Shown here one piece after another: positions 27,891-36,761 of a DNA stretch of 64,000 nucleotides. This stretch comes from Nitrospira sp. (GTDB taxonomy: Bacteria; Nitrospirota; Nitrospiria; Nitrospirales; Nitrospiraceae): assembly GCA_024760545.1 (NCBI GenBank), contig CP060501.1, positions 4,108,036 through 4,172,035 on the forward strand, read 5' to 3'. The notes under the pieces were generated by a model. It was not told where the DNA came from. It ran no database searches and saw only the letters and a program-made list of their open reading frames with translations. Every line of letters begins with the position of its first letter. Position 1 is the stretch's first letter. Made by a program: the position numbers and the translations under genes.

Positions 27891-28430
27891 GTGTTAACGA
27901 CAGGTAGGCAGGACCGCAGATTATTGTCGCTGGTCGTGAGTGACTTGCTGCTGTTCGGCGCAAGCGGTTGCGGTTCACCGGTTTCCGATGGGCCGGAGAA
28001 TCCGGTGTCCCGCACGGAAGTTGGCAAGGCTGATGATCGCACGACAGCGGCGCCGGCGCTTGCTGGGAAAGCTCGCACAGAGCCGACGATAGGGGCCGAA
28101 TTAACCGACACGAGTCTGCGTAGCGAGGACAGATCGCCCGATGTTCGTGTGCGTTACCGAGCGCTGGAACATTGGGAGCAACAAGACAGCAAACCGAGTT
28201 GGACCACAATGGTGGTCGCCGTGAGCCATTCGAAGCGGGAGGGGGCAGGCGTGCGGAGAAACCGTCTGCCCCCTCATCAGGGACCGGGCGCGGCGTTCAA
28301 CTTCCAGTGTTCGGAATTCGGCTCCTTCGCGATACAAAAAACCGCTAACGATCAACTCGACGACTACGCCCACTGCATGGGAACGGATCTCCGCACCGGC
28401 ATTAGCGGCGGGACTGGGATTGTGGGTTAG
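27891..28430 (+). pseudogene. Degenerate reading frame: lipoprotein-like start, HEAT-like middle, metH-like end
   Basis: From GTG 27891 the frame is open for 179 residues. It begins with a lipoprotein-like signal (RRLLSLVVSDLLLFGASGCG), continues through a low-complexity part to DVRVRYRALEHWEQQ (HEAT-repeat-like), and then loses coding character near a 9-bp inverted repeat (28240-28248 / 28266-28274). The last part (28296-28397) is in frame with, and similar to, the C-terminus of methionine synthase. This mix suggests joined remnants rather than an active gene. A functional small lipoprotein cannot be excluded. Confidence 0.5.
28296..28397 (+). pseudogene. Scrap of a second metH (C-terminal activation domain)
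   Basis: Thirty-four codons align without gaps to the end of metH at 20640-20741. Shared residues include F.F at the start, FA, K, DQ, DYAH and DLRT; roughly half are identical, with DNA blocks such as GACTACGCCCAC conserved. Both flanks are unrelated to metH. A diverged fragment of a former duplicate, or of a transferred metH, is the simplest reading. Confidence 0.6.
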
Positions 28431-28455
28431 GGTGTGGGTGCAGAGCGGGAGCAGC

Positions 28456-28962
28456 TTAGACCACTGATCTCAGCAGGTCATCCTCTACTTGCACCATGGC
28501 GTTTCGTAGAGCATTCACGAGCTGCCGGTACCGCTCTTCGGCCCAGGCGTTGAAGGACTCCGCGTCCGAGAACACGAGGTCCCATGCCTTGGCGGCATCC
28601 AGCATCAAAAGCTGTTGAGGTTTGTTGTGTCCCGGGAACAAGACGATGAGGACCGCAGAGTTGCCGGTGAGGCTGATGTCGGTGAAGATGTGCACCATTG
28701 AGGCGGACGGAAGCAGAACGTCCCGCGAGGCGGCTTCAGCGATCGGGTGATACAGGCGATGCAACAACTGCGCGGTGACCTCGTGAGGATTGGCAGGGGT
28801 CAGGAGGCGCGGGTTTGGTTTTTCCCCGAACAAGTTCTCGGTCAGATAAGTGGCGGCTTCCCACGTCGGCATCGCGCCGGAGGTGACCAAGGCTTCACAG
28901 AGGTACGCGATCCAATTTCGGCTTCGGGTACGCTTTCGAACCGCGGTCATCTTTTTTGCCAT
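28456..28962 (-). CDS. Hypothetical protein
   Basis: A 168-aa protein from ATG 28962 (MAKKMTAVRKRTRSRNWIAYL); the frame is open to 29082 but the upstream part looks non-coding. It is a basic, helical N-terminus followed by an alpha/beta domain (SMVHIFTDISLTGNSAVLIVLFPGHNKP) and a C-terminal helix with several Trp. I do not recognise the family. The next upstream gene on the same strand is the HD-GYP regulator, separated by about 140 bases. Confidence 0.65.
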   Translation of the reverse strand: MAKKMTAVRKRTRSRNWIAYLCEALVTSGAMPTWEAATYLTENLFGEKPNPRLLTPANPHEVTAQLLHRLYHPIAEAASRDVLLPSASMVHIFTDISLTGNSAVLIVLFPGHNKPQQLLMLDAAKAWDLVFSDAESFNAWAEERYRQLVNALRNAMVQVEDDLLRSVV

Positions 28963-29103
28963 GCTCGGCAATGCCTTTCCCTCATTGGCCCCGATTGAGA
29001 GCGGGTGAGGTGCTTCAGGTAGGTTGAAACGAGTATATCGACGGTACCAAAGTGGGTCAACGAATTGCGGAGAAGTGAGCAAGCTGCGGGCCCTGAGCGC
29101 TCT

Positions 29104-30243
29104 CTACGACTGGCGGAATGTGGTGAGGTCCGTGCGGTCTGCGTATTGATCGCGGATATGCGCCAATTCATCGACCGATGCGACGAAGAGATCCAGCAGC
29201 TCGGGGTCGAAATGCTTGCCACGGTTTTTCAGCATCAGTTCAATCGCGTGACTGATCTCGAAGGCCGGTTTATAAACCCGCTGTGTCGTGAGCGCATCAA
29301 AGGCATCAGCGATCGCGACGATTCGTCCCTCGATAGGAATGGCCTCACCCTTCAGTCCGCGGGGATAGCCAGTACCGTCATAGCGCTCGTGATGGGTGTA
29401 GGCGATCAAGGCCGCGACTTTCAGGAGCTCTGCATCAGAACCGCTGAGAATTCGGTAGCCGATCTCCGCATGTTGCGCGATGACTCCGAATTCTTCCTCC
29501 GTGAACCGTCCAGGTTTCAGCAACACATGATCCGGAGTGCCGATCTTGCCGATATCGTGCATGGGGCTGGCGGTACGAATCAGGTCGCACCGTTCGGGAG
29601 ACAGCCCCGCCTTGCGGGCGAGCAACTCGGAGTAGTGGGCCATGCGCTGAATATGTTGTGCGGTCGAGCTGTCACGGAACTCTGCGGCGATGGCCAGCCG
29701 TTGAATGGTCTCTTCGCGCGAGAGGCGGAGCTCTTTTTCGCTACGTTCAAGCCAGTCCAATGCCTGCTGTAACGCCAGCGTTCTCGTCCGGACCATATCC
29801 TCCAGGTTCTCGCGATGGAGACGGTTTTCCATCTCAAGCCGGCGGCGGCGGAGCGCGTTGGCGACGTCGATCAGTACTTCGTTCGACTCGAACGGCTTGA
29901 TGATATATCCAAAGGCGCCGACATCTAGTGCAGCATTGGCCAGGACAGAGCTGTCGAGGCCTGTGACCATGATGGCCGCAGTATGATGATGTTCCCCGAG
30001 GGTGTGGCGTACGAGGTCCATGCCGGATTCTCCGGGCATATTGACGTCGCAGAGCATCAAGGCAAAGGGTTCCGATCCCAGTTTTTGTCGGGCCTCACGC
30101 GCGTCTGCAGCGCAATCAACGGAATAACCGTGAGATTCAAGCATGTAGGCGAGGAGACGTCTGATCGGCTCTTCATCGTCGACAACCAGAATGTTGCGGT
30201 TATCGAGAAGCGCCTGATGCGTGGAATCCAGAAGTGTCGCCAT
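29104..30243 (-). CDS. HD-GYP response regulator (c-di-GMP phosphodiesterase)
   Basis: A 379-aa regulator. Receiver domain about 17-130 (VVDDEEP, LMLCDVNMPGESG with the phosphoacceptor Asp, KPFESNEV). A helical linker of about 45 residues links it to an HD-GYP domain: HDIGK (metal-binding HD), THHERYDGTGYPRGLKG (HHExxDGxGYP), IVAIADAFDALTT. All catalytic metal ligands and the GYP triad are present, so it should hydrolyse cyclic di-GMP. No kinase is adjacent; orphan regulator. Confidence 0.95.
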   Translation of the reverse strand: MATLLDSTHQALLDNRNILVVDDEEPIRRLLAYMLESHGYSVDCAADAREARQKLGSEPFALMLCDVNMPGESGMDLVRHTLGEHHHTAAIMVTGLDSSVLANAALDVGAFGYIIKPFESNEVLIDVANALRRRRLEMENRLHRENLEDMVRTRTLALQQALDWLERSEKELRLSREETIQRLAIAAEFRDSSTAQHIQRMAHYSELLARKAGLSPERCDLIRTASPMHDIGKIGTPDHVLLKPGRFTEEEFGVIAQHAEIGYRILSGSDAELLKVAALIAYTHHERYDGTGYPRGLKGEAIPIEGRIVAIADAFDALTTQRVYKPAFEISHAIELMLKNRGKHFDPELLDLFVASVDELAHIRDQYADRTDLTTFRQS

Positions 30244-30677
30244 GAGTCGGATCTTGTTCGTTTCGTCGGGACCGAGGATTGTGTTGTGTACTCTCTATCG
30301 GCTCATTGGCGTCAGACCTGAATATGCGAGACCGGCGTACCCTTGGTGCACTTTTTATGCCAATGGATTTTGCCTCGATGGGGTCATTTCGTTATTGTCT
30401 CATGGTGATTGACTCGAGCGCTGAAGGATAGAATCGCTGCATCAGGAGAGGTTTTGGGATAGACCCCGTCGGATGATCCGATCCAGTCTCGATTCCGATG
30501 TCGGAGTATGCGTCAAAAGTTTGTACAGAATTCGTCAAACTCGGCCGGCAGCTTTTGTACATATGAGAAGAGAGCGGCACATCGACTCATCCGCGCTGCT
30601 CAACCGAGTGGTTGGTTTGCGCTTTCCCGGAGCCTTCACTATAATTCCGCTTTCACCGGTGAGGAAGGAACTTAGAA
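30244..30677. other. Divergent intergenic region, 434 bp
   Basis: Separates the HD-GYP regulator (minus) from rph (plus). It contains no supported gene and no paired TGAATC palindrome. A short open frame on + from 30473 runs toward rph but has no ribosome site and no protein-like composition. Confidence 0.5.
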
Positions 30678-31421
30678 ATGAGCGGAATTTCAGGGTTAGG
30701 ACGTTTCGATGGGCGTCGGAAGGATCAAGTCCGCCCCGTTAAGGTGACGCGGAATTTTATCAAGCATGCGGAAGGGGCTGTGCTCATCGAGATGGGAGAT
30801 ACGAAGGTGATCTGTACGGCATCGGTGGAGGAAAAGGTTCCGCCGTTTCTCAAAGGCAAGGGCACCGGATGGGTCACCGCGGAATACGCCATGTTGCCTC
30901 GTGCGACGCACGAGCGGTCGCCTCGAGAGGCGGTCAAGGGCAAACAAGGCGGGAGAACGCTGGAAATTCAGCGCCTGGTCGGGCGAGCTTTGCGATCCGT
31001 TACCGACTTGTCTCAATTGGGAGAGCGGTCTATCTGGATCGATTGCGACGTAATTCAAGCGGATGGGGGTACCAGGACAGCCTCCATTACAGGTGCCTTC
31101 ATTGCACTGGCCGATGCCTGTACCGTGCTGAAAAAGAGAGATCTCTTGAAAAAGATGCCATTAACCGACTACTTGGCGGCCATCAGCGTCGGAAAGGTCG
31201 GCGGAGAAGTCATGGTGGACCTGGCGTACACCGAGGATTCGATGGCGGAAGTGGATATGAACTTAGTCATGACCGGTCGCGGCCGCTATGTCGAAGTGCA
31301 AGGCACGGCGGAACGCACGCCGTTTGCCAAGCAGGATATGGATGACTTTTTGGCGCTCGGGTGGCAAGCCATCCAACGGCTTACCGCCATTCAGAAAGAG
31401 CTGATCGGTGAGCTCGATTGA
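30678..31421 (+). CDS. rph: Ribonuclease PH
   Basis: A 247-aa phosphorolytic 3'-5' exoribonuclease that trims tRNA 3' ends. Start ATG 30678 has GGAAGGA upstream. Family signatures: [73 protein letters not shown] and [10 protein letters not shown]. Full length for bacterial RNase PH (about 240 aa). The next gene, rdgB, overlaps or abuts its 3' end, as in many bacteria. Confidence 0.97.
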   Translation: MSGISGLGRFDGRRKDQVRPVKVTRNFIKHAEGAVLIEMGDTKVICTASVEEKVPPFLKGKGTGWVTAEYAMLPRATHERSPREAVKGKQGGRTLEIQRLVGRALRSVTDLSQLGERSIWIDCDVIQADGGTRTASITGAFIALADACTVLKKRDLLKKMPLTDYLAAISVGKVGGEVMVDLAYTEDSMAEVDMNLVMTGRGRYVEVQGTAERTPFAKQDMDDFLALGWQAIQRLTAIQKELIGELD

Positions 31422-31425
31422 AGGA

Positions 31426-32067
31426 ATGTTAAACGAAATCGTCCTTGCGACTCGAAATCCGGACAAAGTCAAAGAACTTACTGCGCTTCTGGGAGACCTT
31501 GGAATCCGCATTCGAACCCTCGCCGATTTTCCTACTGCGCCGGAAGTAGAAGAAGACGGGCTAACCTGCGAAGCTAATGCTATAAAAAAAGCATCGGAGA
31601 TTGCCCATGCGACGCGGACTCCGGCGGTCGCAGACGATACAGGGCTGGAGGTTGATGCACTGGGGGGGAGACCGGGTGCATTTGCGGCCCGCTATGCCGG
31701 CGAAGGGGCGACCTACCAAGACAACTGCAGGAAACTCCTCAAGGAGTTGGATGGCGTGCCCATGGCTGAGCGGACGGCTCGTTTCTTAACAGTGGCTGCA
31801 TTGGCGATGCCGGGAGGACACTGTCGCGTGACCAAGGGCACCCTCGACGGCGTCATCGCTGAAGAATGCACGGGTTCACAAGGGTTCGGGTATGACCCTG
31901 TATTCTTCGTTCCAGGGCTTGGCCGTACGTTGGCTGAGTTGACTGCTGCGGAAAAGAACCGTGTGAGTCACCGTGCCAAGGCATTCGAAGCTCTGCGGGC
32001 TGTCGTGCAACATGAGATTGATGTCTGCGCTGAACGCAGCCCCACGGTCCATCAGCATTCCCAGTAA
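31426..32067 (+). CDS. rdgB: dITP/XTP pyrophosphatase (RdgB/HAM1)
   Basis: A 213-aa enzyme hydrolysing non-canonical purine triphosphates. Signatures: LNEIVLATRNPDKVKEL, EEDGLTCEANAIKKA, AVADDTGLEVDALGG, GAFAARYAG, and the substrate loop GFGYDPVF with SHRAKAF. ATG 31426 directly follows AAGGA; GTG 31408 within rph is an alternative giving six more residues. Overlap or near-overlap with rph suggests cotranscription. Confidence 0.95.
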   Translation: MLNEIVLATRNPDKVKELTALLGDLGIRIRTLADFPTAPEVEEDGLTCEANAIKKASEIAHATRTPAVADDTGLEVDALGGRPGAFAARYAGEGATYQDNCRKLLKELDGVPMAERTARFLTVAALAMPGGHCRVTKGTLDGVIAEECTGSQGFGYDPVFFVPGLGRTLAELTAAEKNRVSHRAKAFEALRAVVQHEIDVCAERSPTVHQHSQ

Positions 32068-32086
32068 AAGGTACGAACGAGAGACT

Positions 32087-33580
32087 GTGTCACTTTCCAC
32101 GATTGACCCTCACAGTGGGAATGAGTCCAGTAAGGTCACGACGATCGTTTGGGCCACCACGAGCTTCGGCCTTCTGTGGGCGTATATTCTTTGCGTGGGA
32201 TTTCTTGAGGAAACGATAGCTGGGTTTCATGTTTCTACTGCACATGTCCTGATCGCCGTCCTGGTGGGAGTTGTCTTTTTAGGCATCGTGTTCACCTGGG
32301 CCGCGACACGAAGGCTGTTCGGCAACACGGCGATCCGAGACGCAGCCCTCGGAGCTTCGACCGTTGTGATAGGCCTTCTGGTACTTGATATCGGATACAG
32401 CGTTTTCCTGAACTCGTCTCAGCCTCGCTCGTCAGCTGGTGATCGGTCTTCAGATCCGAACACATGGGTCGGAGAGTTATATCCGGAATTGTACTACCCG
32501 ACAGAGAAGAATTTTCGTCTGCATAAACCTGGGCGCACCGTCACCGGCTCCCATTATGGAGATATGTATCGGCCGGCATTGTTGGCTTCCCCGTTATTAT
32601 CCGCTTCGGTGTTTTCCAAGAAGCACGTGACGGTATCGATTAACGATGACGGATTCCGCGAGACGTCCAAGCTCGAGGGGCATAAGATTCTGGCGATTGG
32701 TGACTCATTCACATTTGGCTGGGGGGTTGACCAAAGCCGAACGTGGGTGGAGCTACTGGAACACTCGATAGGCAAATCGATCTACAACATGGGAATGCAT
32801 GATTCTTCCCCCAAACAGGAATTCTTGCTGCTCGAGCATGTGATCGACTCCCGGAAACTCGATCTCAAGGGGGGGCTACTGCTGTGGATGATTTTTGAAG
32901 GTAACGATTTGGAAGACTCCTATGACGACCTCCATCCGGCACAGAGTTCCGTCCCGACATCTGGGAGGCTCTTCAAAGACACGATCATTGAAACCCTCTG
33001 GGGGCTCCCCTCTGTCGTTCGGCAGGAGTCGGTTTTTGCGAGGTTCAAGGATGGCCGCATTGAGTTTTCAGGCCTTGGCGGAGACGATCGAACCAAAAGT
33101 CATTATGTGGTAGATGGGATTGCGTCGCCATTTCCGCTCTACACGTCTTCGCGGTTCGGAGCGACGCTCTTTATCCCCAATCAGCTCAAACGGGCTCAGA
33201 GCCCTGAGCAGTATGTTGAATCGCACCCTAATCGACGGCCGCTTCAGAAGACCTTTGAACAGATGCAGTCCTTGGCGCGTCGAGAAGGCTTTCGGGTTGT
33301 GGTGATTATCGCTCCAACTGATGTGCGATTATACAGAGCAGAGTTCGAAGATTTTCCGAGCTTGTCAGAAAAATCTTATTTCAATATACTGGTCTCACGG
33401 CTGGCTGATCAGTCTGGTTTCGAGGTCGTCAACCTGGAAGAGTCGCTGCGCCCTTATGCCACCAAAGAATTTCTATACTTTCACGATGATGACCATTGGA
33501 ATGAACGAGGCCATGCGGCGGTTGCCAGTATTCTAAGCGGGTTTCTTCAATCGACCTCGGGGCGTAGCGCAGCCCGGTAG
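32087..33580 (+). CDS. Membrane protein with SGNH/GDSL-like extracytoplasmic domain
   Basis: A 497-aa protein from GTG 32087 (GAGAG upstream). Three transmembrane helices lie within about residues 20-110 ([57 protein letters not shown]). The rest should be periplasmic. [12 protein letters not shown] near residue 205 is the catalytic block-I GDS of SGNH hydrolases; [15 protein letters not shown] near 466-480 carries the D-x-x-H dyad. Related folds include polysaccharide O-acetyl hydrolases (AlgX/AlgJ-like). Its last seven codons and TAG stop lie inside the tRNA-Pro gene. Confidence 0.85.
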   Translation: MSLSTIDPHSGNESSKVTTIVWATTSFGLLWAYILCVGFLEETIAGFHVSTAHVLIAVLVGVVFLGIVFTWAATRRLFGNTAIRDAALGASTVVIGLLVLDIGYSVFLNSSQPRSSAGDRSSDPNTWVGELYPELYYPTEKNFRLHKPGRTVTGSHYGDMYRPALLASPLLSASVFSKKHVTVSINDDGFRETSKLEGHKILAIGDSFTFGWGVDQSRTWVELLEHSIGKSIYNMGMHDSSPKQEFLLLEHVIDSRKLDLKGGLLLWMIFEGNDLEDSYDDLHPAQSSVPTSGRLFKDTIIETLWGLPSVVRQESVFARFKDGRIEFSGLGGDDRTKSHYVVDGIASPFPLYTSSRFGATLFIPNQLKRAQSPEQYVESHPNRRPLQKTFEQMQSLARREGFRVVVIIAPTDVRLYRAEFEDFPSLSEKSYFNILVSRLADQSGFEVVNLEESLRPYATKEFLYFHDDDHWNERGHAAVASILSGFLQSTSGRSAAR

Positions 33581-33634
33581 CGCGCCTGCTTTGGGAGCAG
33601 GATGTCGGAGGTTCAAATCCTCCCGCCCCGACCA
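33558..33634 (+). tRNA. tRNA-Pro (UGG)
   Basis: A 77-base cloverleaf with acceptor CGGGGCG / CGCCCCG, discriminator A and encoded CCA. The anticodon stem CCTGC/GCAGG encloses loop TTTGGGA, anticodon TGG. The T-arm is GGAGG TTCAAAT CCTCC. Its first 23 bases are also the 3' end of the SGNH-like gene. Confidence 0.95.
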
Positions 33635-33663
33635 AACCCCACTTCATGCGTACCGTCGGCTAT

Positions 33664-33843
33664 TCATCGCTTTATCGTAATGAGTGCCGGCGGATAAAAC
33701 CCATCAGTGATCTCAAGGTTTTTAACTTGATCGTGCCGACGCCGAATAGCTGGTAACATGCTCATGACGTCGTCCAGAGCTATTCGACGCGAGCCGGTGA
33801 GATAGTAGAAATCATCCGGCTCGCTCCCAGTTTCTATCCTCAC
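33664..33843 (-). CDS. Small 59-aa protein
   Basis: Chosen start GTG 33843 has AAAAGGGGG at six bases; the frame is open further up to 33879, without a ribosome site. Sequence: VRIETGSEPDDFYYLTGSRR, then a helix IALDDVMSMLPAIRRRHDQVK and FYPPALITIKR. Soluble, alpha/beta character; no family recognised. It follows the 26-aa membrane peptide by 45 bases in the same orientation, downstream of the sigma-54 promoter at 34231, so both probably form one inducible unit. Confidence 0.55.
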   Translation of the reverse strand: MRIETGSEPDDFYYLTGSRRIALDDVMSMLPAIRRRHDQVKNLEITDGFYPPALITIKR

Positions 33844-33887
33844 TATGAACCCCCTTTTGATCCAAACTATTCGCCTCACGCCGATTA

Positions 33888-33968
33888 CTAGCGGCCCGGG
33901 TCAATCATTACATACATTACTCCCACTACGGCACTGACCAACAGAACTTCTATCATCAACGCCATCAT
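33888..33968 (-). CDS. 26-aa membrane peptide
   Basis: A perfect ribosome site (AAGGAGG, nine bases) precedes ATG 33968. The peptide MMALMIEVLLVSAVVGVMYV plus MIDPGR is one hydrophobic helix with a short polar end. It is similar in size and style to the 26-aa peptide at 53265. Small single-helix proteins of this kind (for example KdpF or CydX) often stabilise membrane complexes; no partner is known here. Lies downstream of UAS site f and a strong sigma-54 promoter. Confidence 0.65.
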   Translation of the reverse strand: MMALMIEVLLVSAVVGVMYVMIDPGR

Positions 33969-34215
33969 AGCCGCACACCTCCTTTCATGTAGAATTCGTT
34001 GCAATGCTCGCCTCGCACCTCCGTGTCCTGCATGAGCATTGTCAACGCTGTGATTGCAATGTTTATAGCGACTCAGACTCGTTCATATTCATGCCTTCAT
34101 CAAAGATAATTCCCTGGGGCTTAAGCGTCTTGGTTAGACTCAGTGATAAAAACCAGCCTCCAGAGTGCAAATATGCATTGTGGATTCTCCAACCTTTGTT
34201 AATGCACGGTGCTAA

Positions 34216-34231
34216 AGCATTTCTTAGGCCA
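34216..34231 (-). promoter_or_regulatory. Sigma-54 (-24/-12) promoter
   Basis: On the minus strand: TGGCCTAAGAAATGCT, matching TGGCACGrNNNTTGCW at the invariant GG and GC with correct spacing and TGCT end. It points toward the 26-aa peptide and the 59-aa gene. The -24 GG is 82 bp from the nearer centre of UAS site f. The untranslated leader would be about 235 bases. Confidence 0.65.
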
Positions 34232-34303
34232 CGCGTGATCACGCACAAATTATTGTATTTATGTCACTTTCCACTTTGATGCGAAGTTCAGACATCTCGC
34301 CTT

Positions 34304-34342
34304 CGAATCGGAACGGATTCCAACTGGATCGGATGTGATCCG
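34304..34342. promoter_or_regulatory. Tandem UAS palindromes (site f)
   Basis: 34304-34321 is CGAATC-N6-GATTCC, and 34325-34342 is TGGATC-N6-GATCCG. Each keeps the inner ATC/GAT core; centres are exactly 21 bp apart. More degenerate than other sites, but its spacing and position relative to the promoter at 34231 are right. Confidence 0.55.
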
Positions 34343-34421
34343 AAAGGGAGAGGAATTGCGGTTATGGTAATGGTGCTGCACGCTGGCGGTTGGGGGAACT
34401 CACCGAGGACTCACCAGAAGA

Positions 34422-34457
34422 CCCGGTGCGACCGTATCTTGAACGATCGTCACCGGG
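34422..34457 (-). terminator. Hairpin downstream of the cupredoxin-propeller gene
   Basis: CCCGGTG (34422-34428) pairs with CACCGGG (34451-34457) and further imperfect pairing extends inward (CGACCGTAT / GATCGT). It is 33 bases past the stop of the minus-strand gene. There is no T run, so it may stabilise the mRNA end rather than terminate. Confidence 0.35.
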
Positions 34458-34489
34458 CCTTTGGCTGTGCGGGGATATGAGGGTACTGA

Positions 34490-36472
34490 TTATGGCACTG
34501 GATTTTGTTGCGCGGCGGTCAGCTGATTCTTAAATTCGTCCGGCAACTTCTGCACCCAACCATTATAGACATTAGGCACAGGCAACACGCCCTGTCCGCC
34601 CATGCCCTTGTTGCCAGTGATCGGGTCGTCGGTCGGGGCTGCGTCGTTAGCCAGCACCACCCACCCGGCAATCACCGGCGAGTCTGGCCCCGTTTGGGTC
34701 ACAATGCCGTCATTATCCGCATCGTAGTCTAAGACGATCAAACGATTGGAGAACTTGCTGGTGACATAGGCATAGTATCCACCGCCTTTCTTGGCGCCAA
34801 AGTTCACGCCGTGGCAGCCGGGATCGCACGCGATGCTTGCAACCAGGGTGTCGTTCTGGACATCGATGATCGTGATCGTCCCGGTCAAGGTGTTCCCCGT
34901 GATCACGAATTTCCCGTCCGGACTCACCGGCGTTTGGATCGGCAACCCACCGATGGCTCCATTCCCACCAACGGTGCCCGTAATCGGGTCGTAGTTTTGG
35001 AGCAAACTGATGTCCTTGATCTTGTTCCCTGTCGCCATATCGATCACGGAGATACTGTGGCCGAGGTAGTTGGACACATAGTACTTCGTCGAGGTCGGGT
35101 TGATTCCGGCGGCGATCGGCAGAGTGCCGGTAGCAGGTTTAGATTTGATCTTGTCAGTAATGAAATCCCAGAACGTGGAATCATTTGTATTGGAGTTGGG
35201 GGTCACCATCGTCTGGCCGTCATGGCCCATCCAATGGGCGTGCGGCTGTGCTTGCTTCTCCCCAGGTCGTTGCACCAGAATCCGGCGGTTGATAGTCAAG
35301 CTCCCATTTGCAGCCTTGTTCAGCTCAACCACGGCATCTTCCCCGTTAAGTCCCACGTGCACCTGCTCGTTATTGACCCTGGTCATCACGTGAGCGGGAT
35401 CATGGCCGAGCACGAGTTCCTGTAATAACACTCCGTCTGCGCGTCTCAGGACGTATAAGCTGGTGCCGTGCCACTCAGTATTATAAATTTGCGTCTGATC
35501 GTGACTGGCCCACAGATTGTGCGCGTTATTCATTTTTTGAGCAGGCAGCGCGATCTTACGCTTGACGGTCCATTTGTCCGCTCCTTCCACGTCGACCACG
35601 GTCACGGTGCTGGGATAGGCGTCCCCCTTACCAGCGCTATGCTCGTACTGCGTATCGACCCACACTTCGCCCACTCCATCGATTGCGGGTGTCTTCAATG
35701 CGGGAATTGTATCGCCGTCAAACGCTCCTTGGAGCGCCAGGTTTAGGTCTGGAACGACTGCGGAAGCACCATCTTTGTCAGTGACGCGGACAGGTACCGC
35801 AGGGTAGGTTGGCTGATACTTCTCTCCCTCCTTGGTGTAGTCCTTCCAATTGGTCGGACTGGTGACGAGGAAGAATGCACGTAACAGTCTGAGGCCCAGG
35901 TTTGAATTGCTGGGGAAGGCGTTTGCTGCAGTTGCAGGTTTACGAGCATCATCCGTGTGGGTGACGCCTAAGAGATGGAGCTTCTCGCCGATGTCGAGCC
36001 CCTCGGTCTTCGCATCATCGACAATCACACCAGCCAACATGTAAGGATGCAGCTTGCACACGAACACATGGAGACCCGGGCTCCTCAGGACTACGTCATG
36101 GTCGTCCTTGTTCGCTTTGTCCTGATCAAGACGCTCAGCGGGGGTCGCATCGACGGGCCAAATCAGGCTCGTGACGGTGTGAAAGGCCTCAACGCGCGAC
36201 TGGCCATTCGGGCCAAATTGTGACTTCGTTTGGAGAAACCGTACCCTGTCACCTGGCTTTACGATGGCCAAGGAACGAGTTCCGGCAACCGGAGTTCCAG
36301 TATCGAACCAGTAGCCCGGTTCGTCCGTCACGTCAAAGGTCACCGCTGCTGCAGGCCCCTTCCCTTGACTATTAGTGGAACTAGCAACAGGCGAAGCAGC
36401 GTCCTCGCCCGAACAACCGGCGACTCCCGCCGCAAGGCAGAGAGCAGCCACAAAGGTACCAGACCGGTTCAT
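34490..36472 (-). CDS. Lipoprotein with cupredoxin domain and YVTN beta-propeller
   Basis: A 660-aa protein. Lipoprotein signal with lipid Cys at residue 20 (GVAGC). Residues 45-155 form a cupredoxin: GDRVRF, His98 in AFHTV, and C139-x2-H142-x2-M145 (VCKLHPYM), which is the amicyanin-type type-1 copper set. From about 250 on, repeated strands such as YVSNYLGHSISVIDMATG, FVITGNTLTGTITIIDVQN and YVTSKFSNRLIVLDYD form a YVTN/Ncs-type beta-propeller. HDPAHVM, HAHWMGHD and CDPGCHGVNFG hold extra His/Cys. Likely an exported electron-transfer or copper protein. A sigma-54 promoter with paired UAS lies upstream. Confidence 0.85.
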   Translation of the reverse strand: MNRSGTFVAALCLAAGVAGCSGEDAASPVASSTNSQGKGPAAAVTFDVTDEPGYWFDTGTPVAGTRSLAIVKPGDRVRFLQTKSQFGPNGQSRVEAFHTVTSLIWPVDATPAERLDQDKANKDDHDVVLRSPGLHVFVCKLHPYMLAGVIVDDAKTEGLDIGEKLHLLGVTHTDDARKPATAANAFPSNSNLGLRLLRAFFLVTSPTNWKDYTKEGEKYQPTYPAVPVRVTDKDGASAVVPDLNLALQGAFDGDTIPALKTPAIDGVGEVWVDTQYEHSAGKGDAYPSTVTVVDVEGADKWTVKRKIALPAQKMNNAHNLWASHDQTQIYNTEWHGTSLYVLRRADGVLLQELVLGHDPAHVMTRVNNEQVHVGLNGEDAVVELNKAANGSLTINRRILVQRPGEKQAQPHAHWMGHDGQTMVTPNSNTNDSTFWDFITDKIKSKPATGTLPIAAGINPTSTKYYVSNYLGHSISVIDMATGNKIKDISLLQNYDPITGTVGGNGAIGGLPIQTPVSPDGKFVITGNTLTGTITIIDVQNDTLVASIACDPGCHGVNFGAKKGGGYYAYVTSKFSNRLIVLDYDADNDGIVTQTGPDSPVIAGWVVLANDAAPTDDPITGNKGMGGQGVLPVPNVYNGWVQKLPDEFKNQLTAAQQNPVP

Positions 36473-36540
36473 CGAACCCTCCTTTTGTCAGAGTAAAATC
36501 ATTAATGGCGGTTATCTGAATAAGTCGTCGGCCAGGGCTA

Positions 36541-36556
36541 AGCATTTCTCGAGCCA
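36541..36556 (-). promoter_or_regulatory. Sigma-54 (-24/-12) promoter of the cupredoxin-propeller gene
   Basis: Minus strand TGGCTCGAGAAATGCT. GG and GC are 10 bases apart, with TGGC-C-G and TGCT matching the consensus. It begins 84 bases before the ATG, giving an expected leader of about 60 bases. The nearer UAS centre (site c) is 84 bp upstream. Confidence 0.75.
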
Positions 36557-36629
36557 CAGAGGGTTCAAATCTAAGTGATTGTATTACAAAGCCGTTGACT
36601 CTCTTCGCATACATCTGATGGCTCGCTTC

Positions 36630-36669
36630 TGAATCAAAATGGATTCAGGGGGTGAATCAATTAGATACA
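36630..36669. promoter_or_regulatory. Tandem UAS palindromes (site c)
   Basis: 36630-36647 is a perfect TGAATC-N6-GATTCA, and 36653-36669 is TGAATC-N5-GATACA. Centres are about 22.5 bp apart. It lies in the 289-bp gap between the regulator gene and the cupredoxin-propeller gene. Confidence 0.75.
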
Positions 36670-36761
36670 GGAGAGTAGGAGAAGTAATTACGAAGGTCTC
36701 AGGTGGGTTTCCCTGAGAGGCCGAATATGAACGAGGATTTCCAAGAAGAGCCGCTTGCCGG

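Noticed and set aside
33429-33647. Minus-strand frame reading [11 protein letters not shown]
   Set aside because: This is the antisense translation of tRNA-Pro, a well-known false protein call.
34063-34248. 61-aa minus frame within the 34.0-34.3 kb gap
   Set aside because: Its start lies upstream of the sigma-54 promoter that would transcribe it, and there is no ribosome site.
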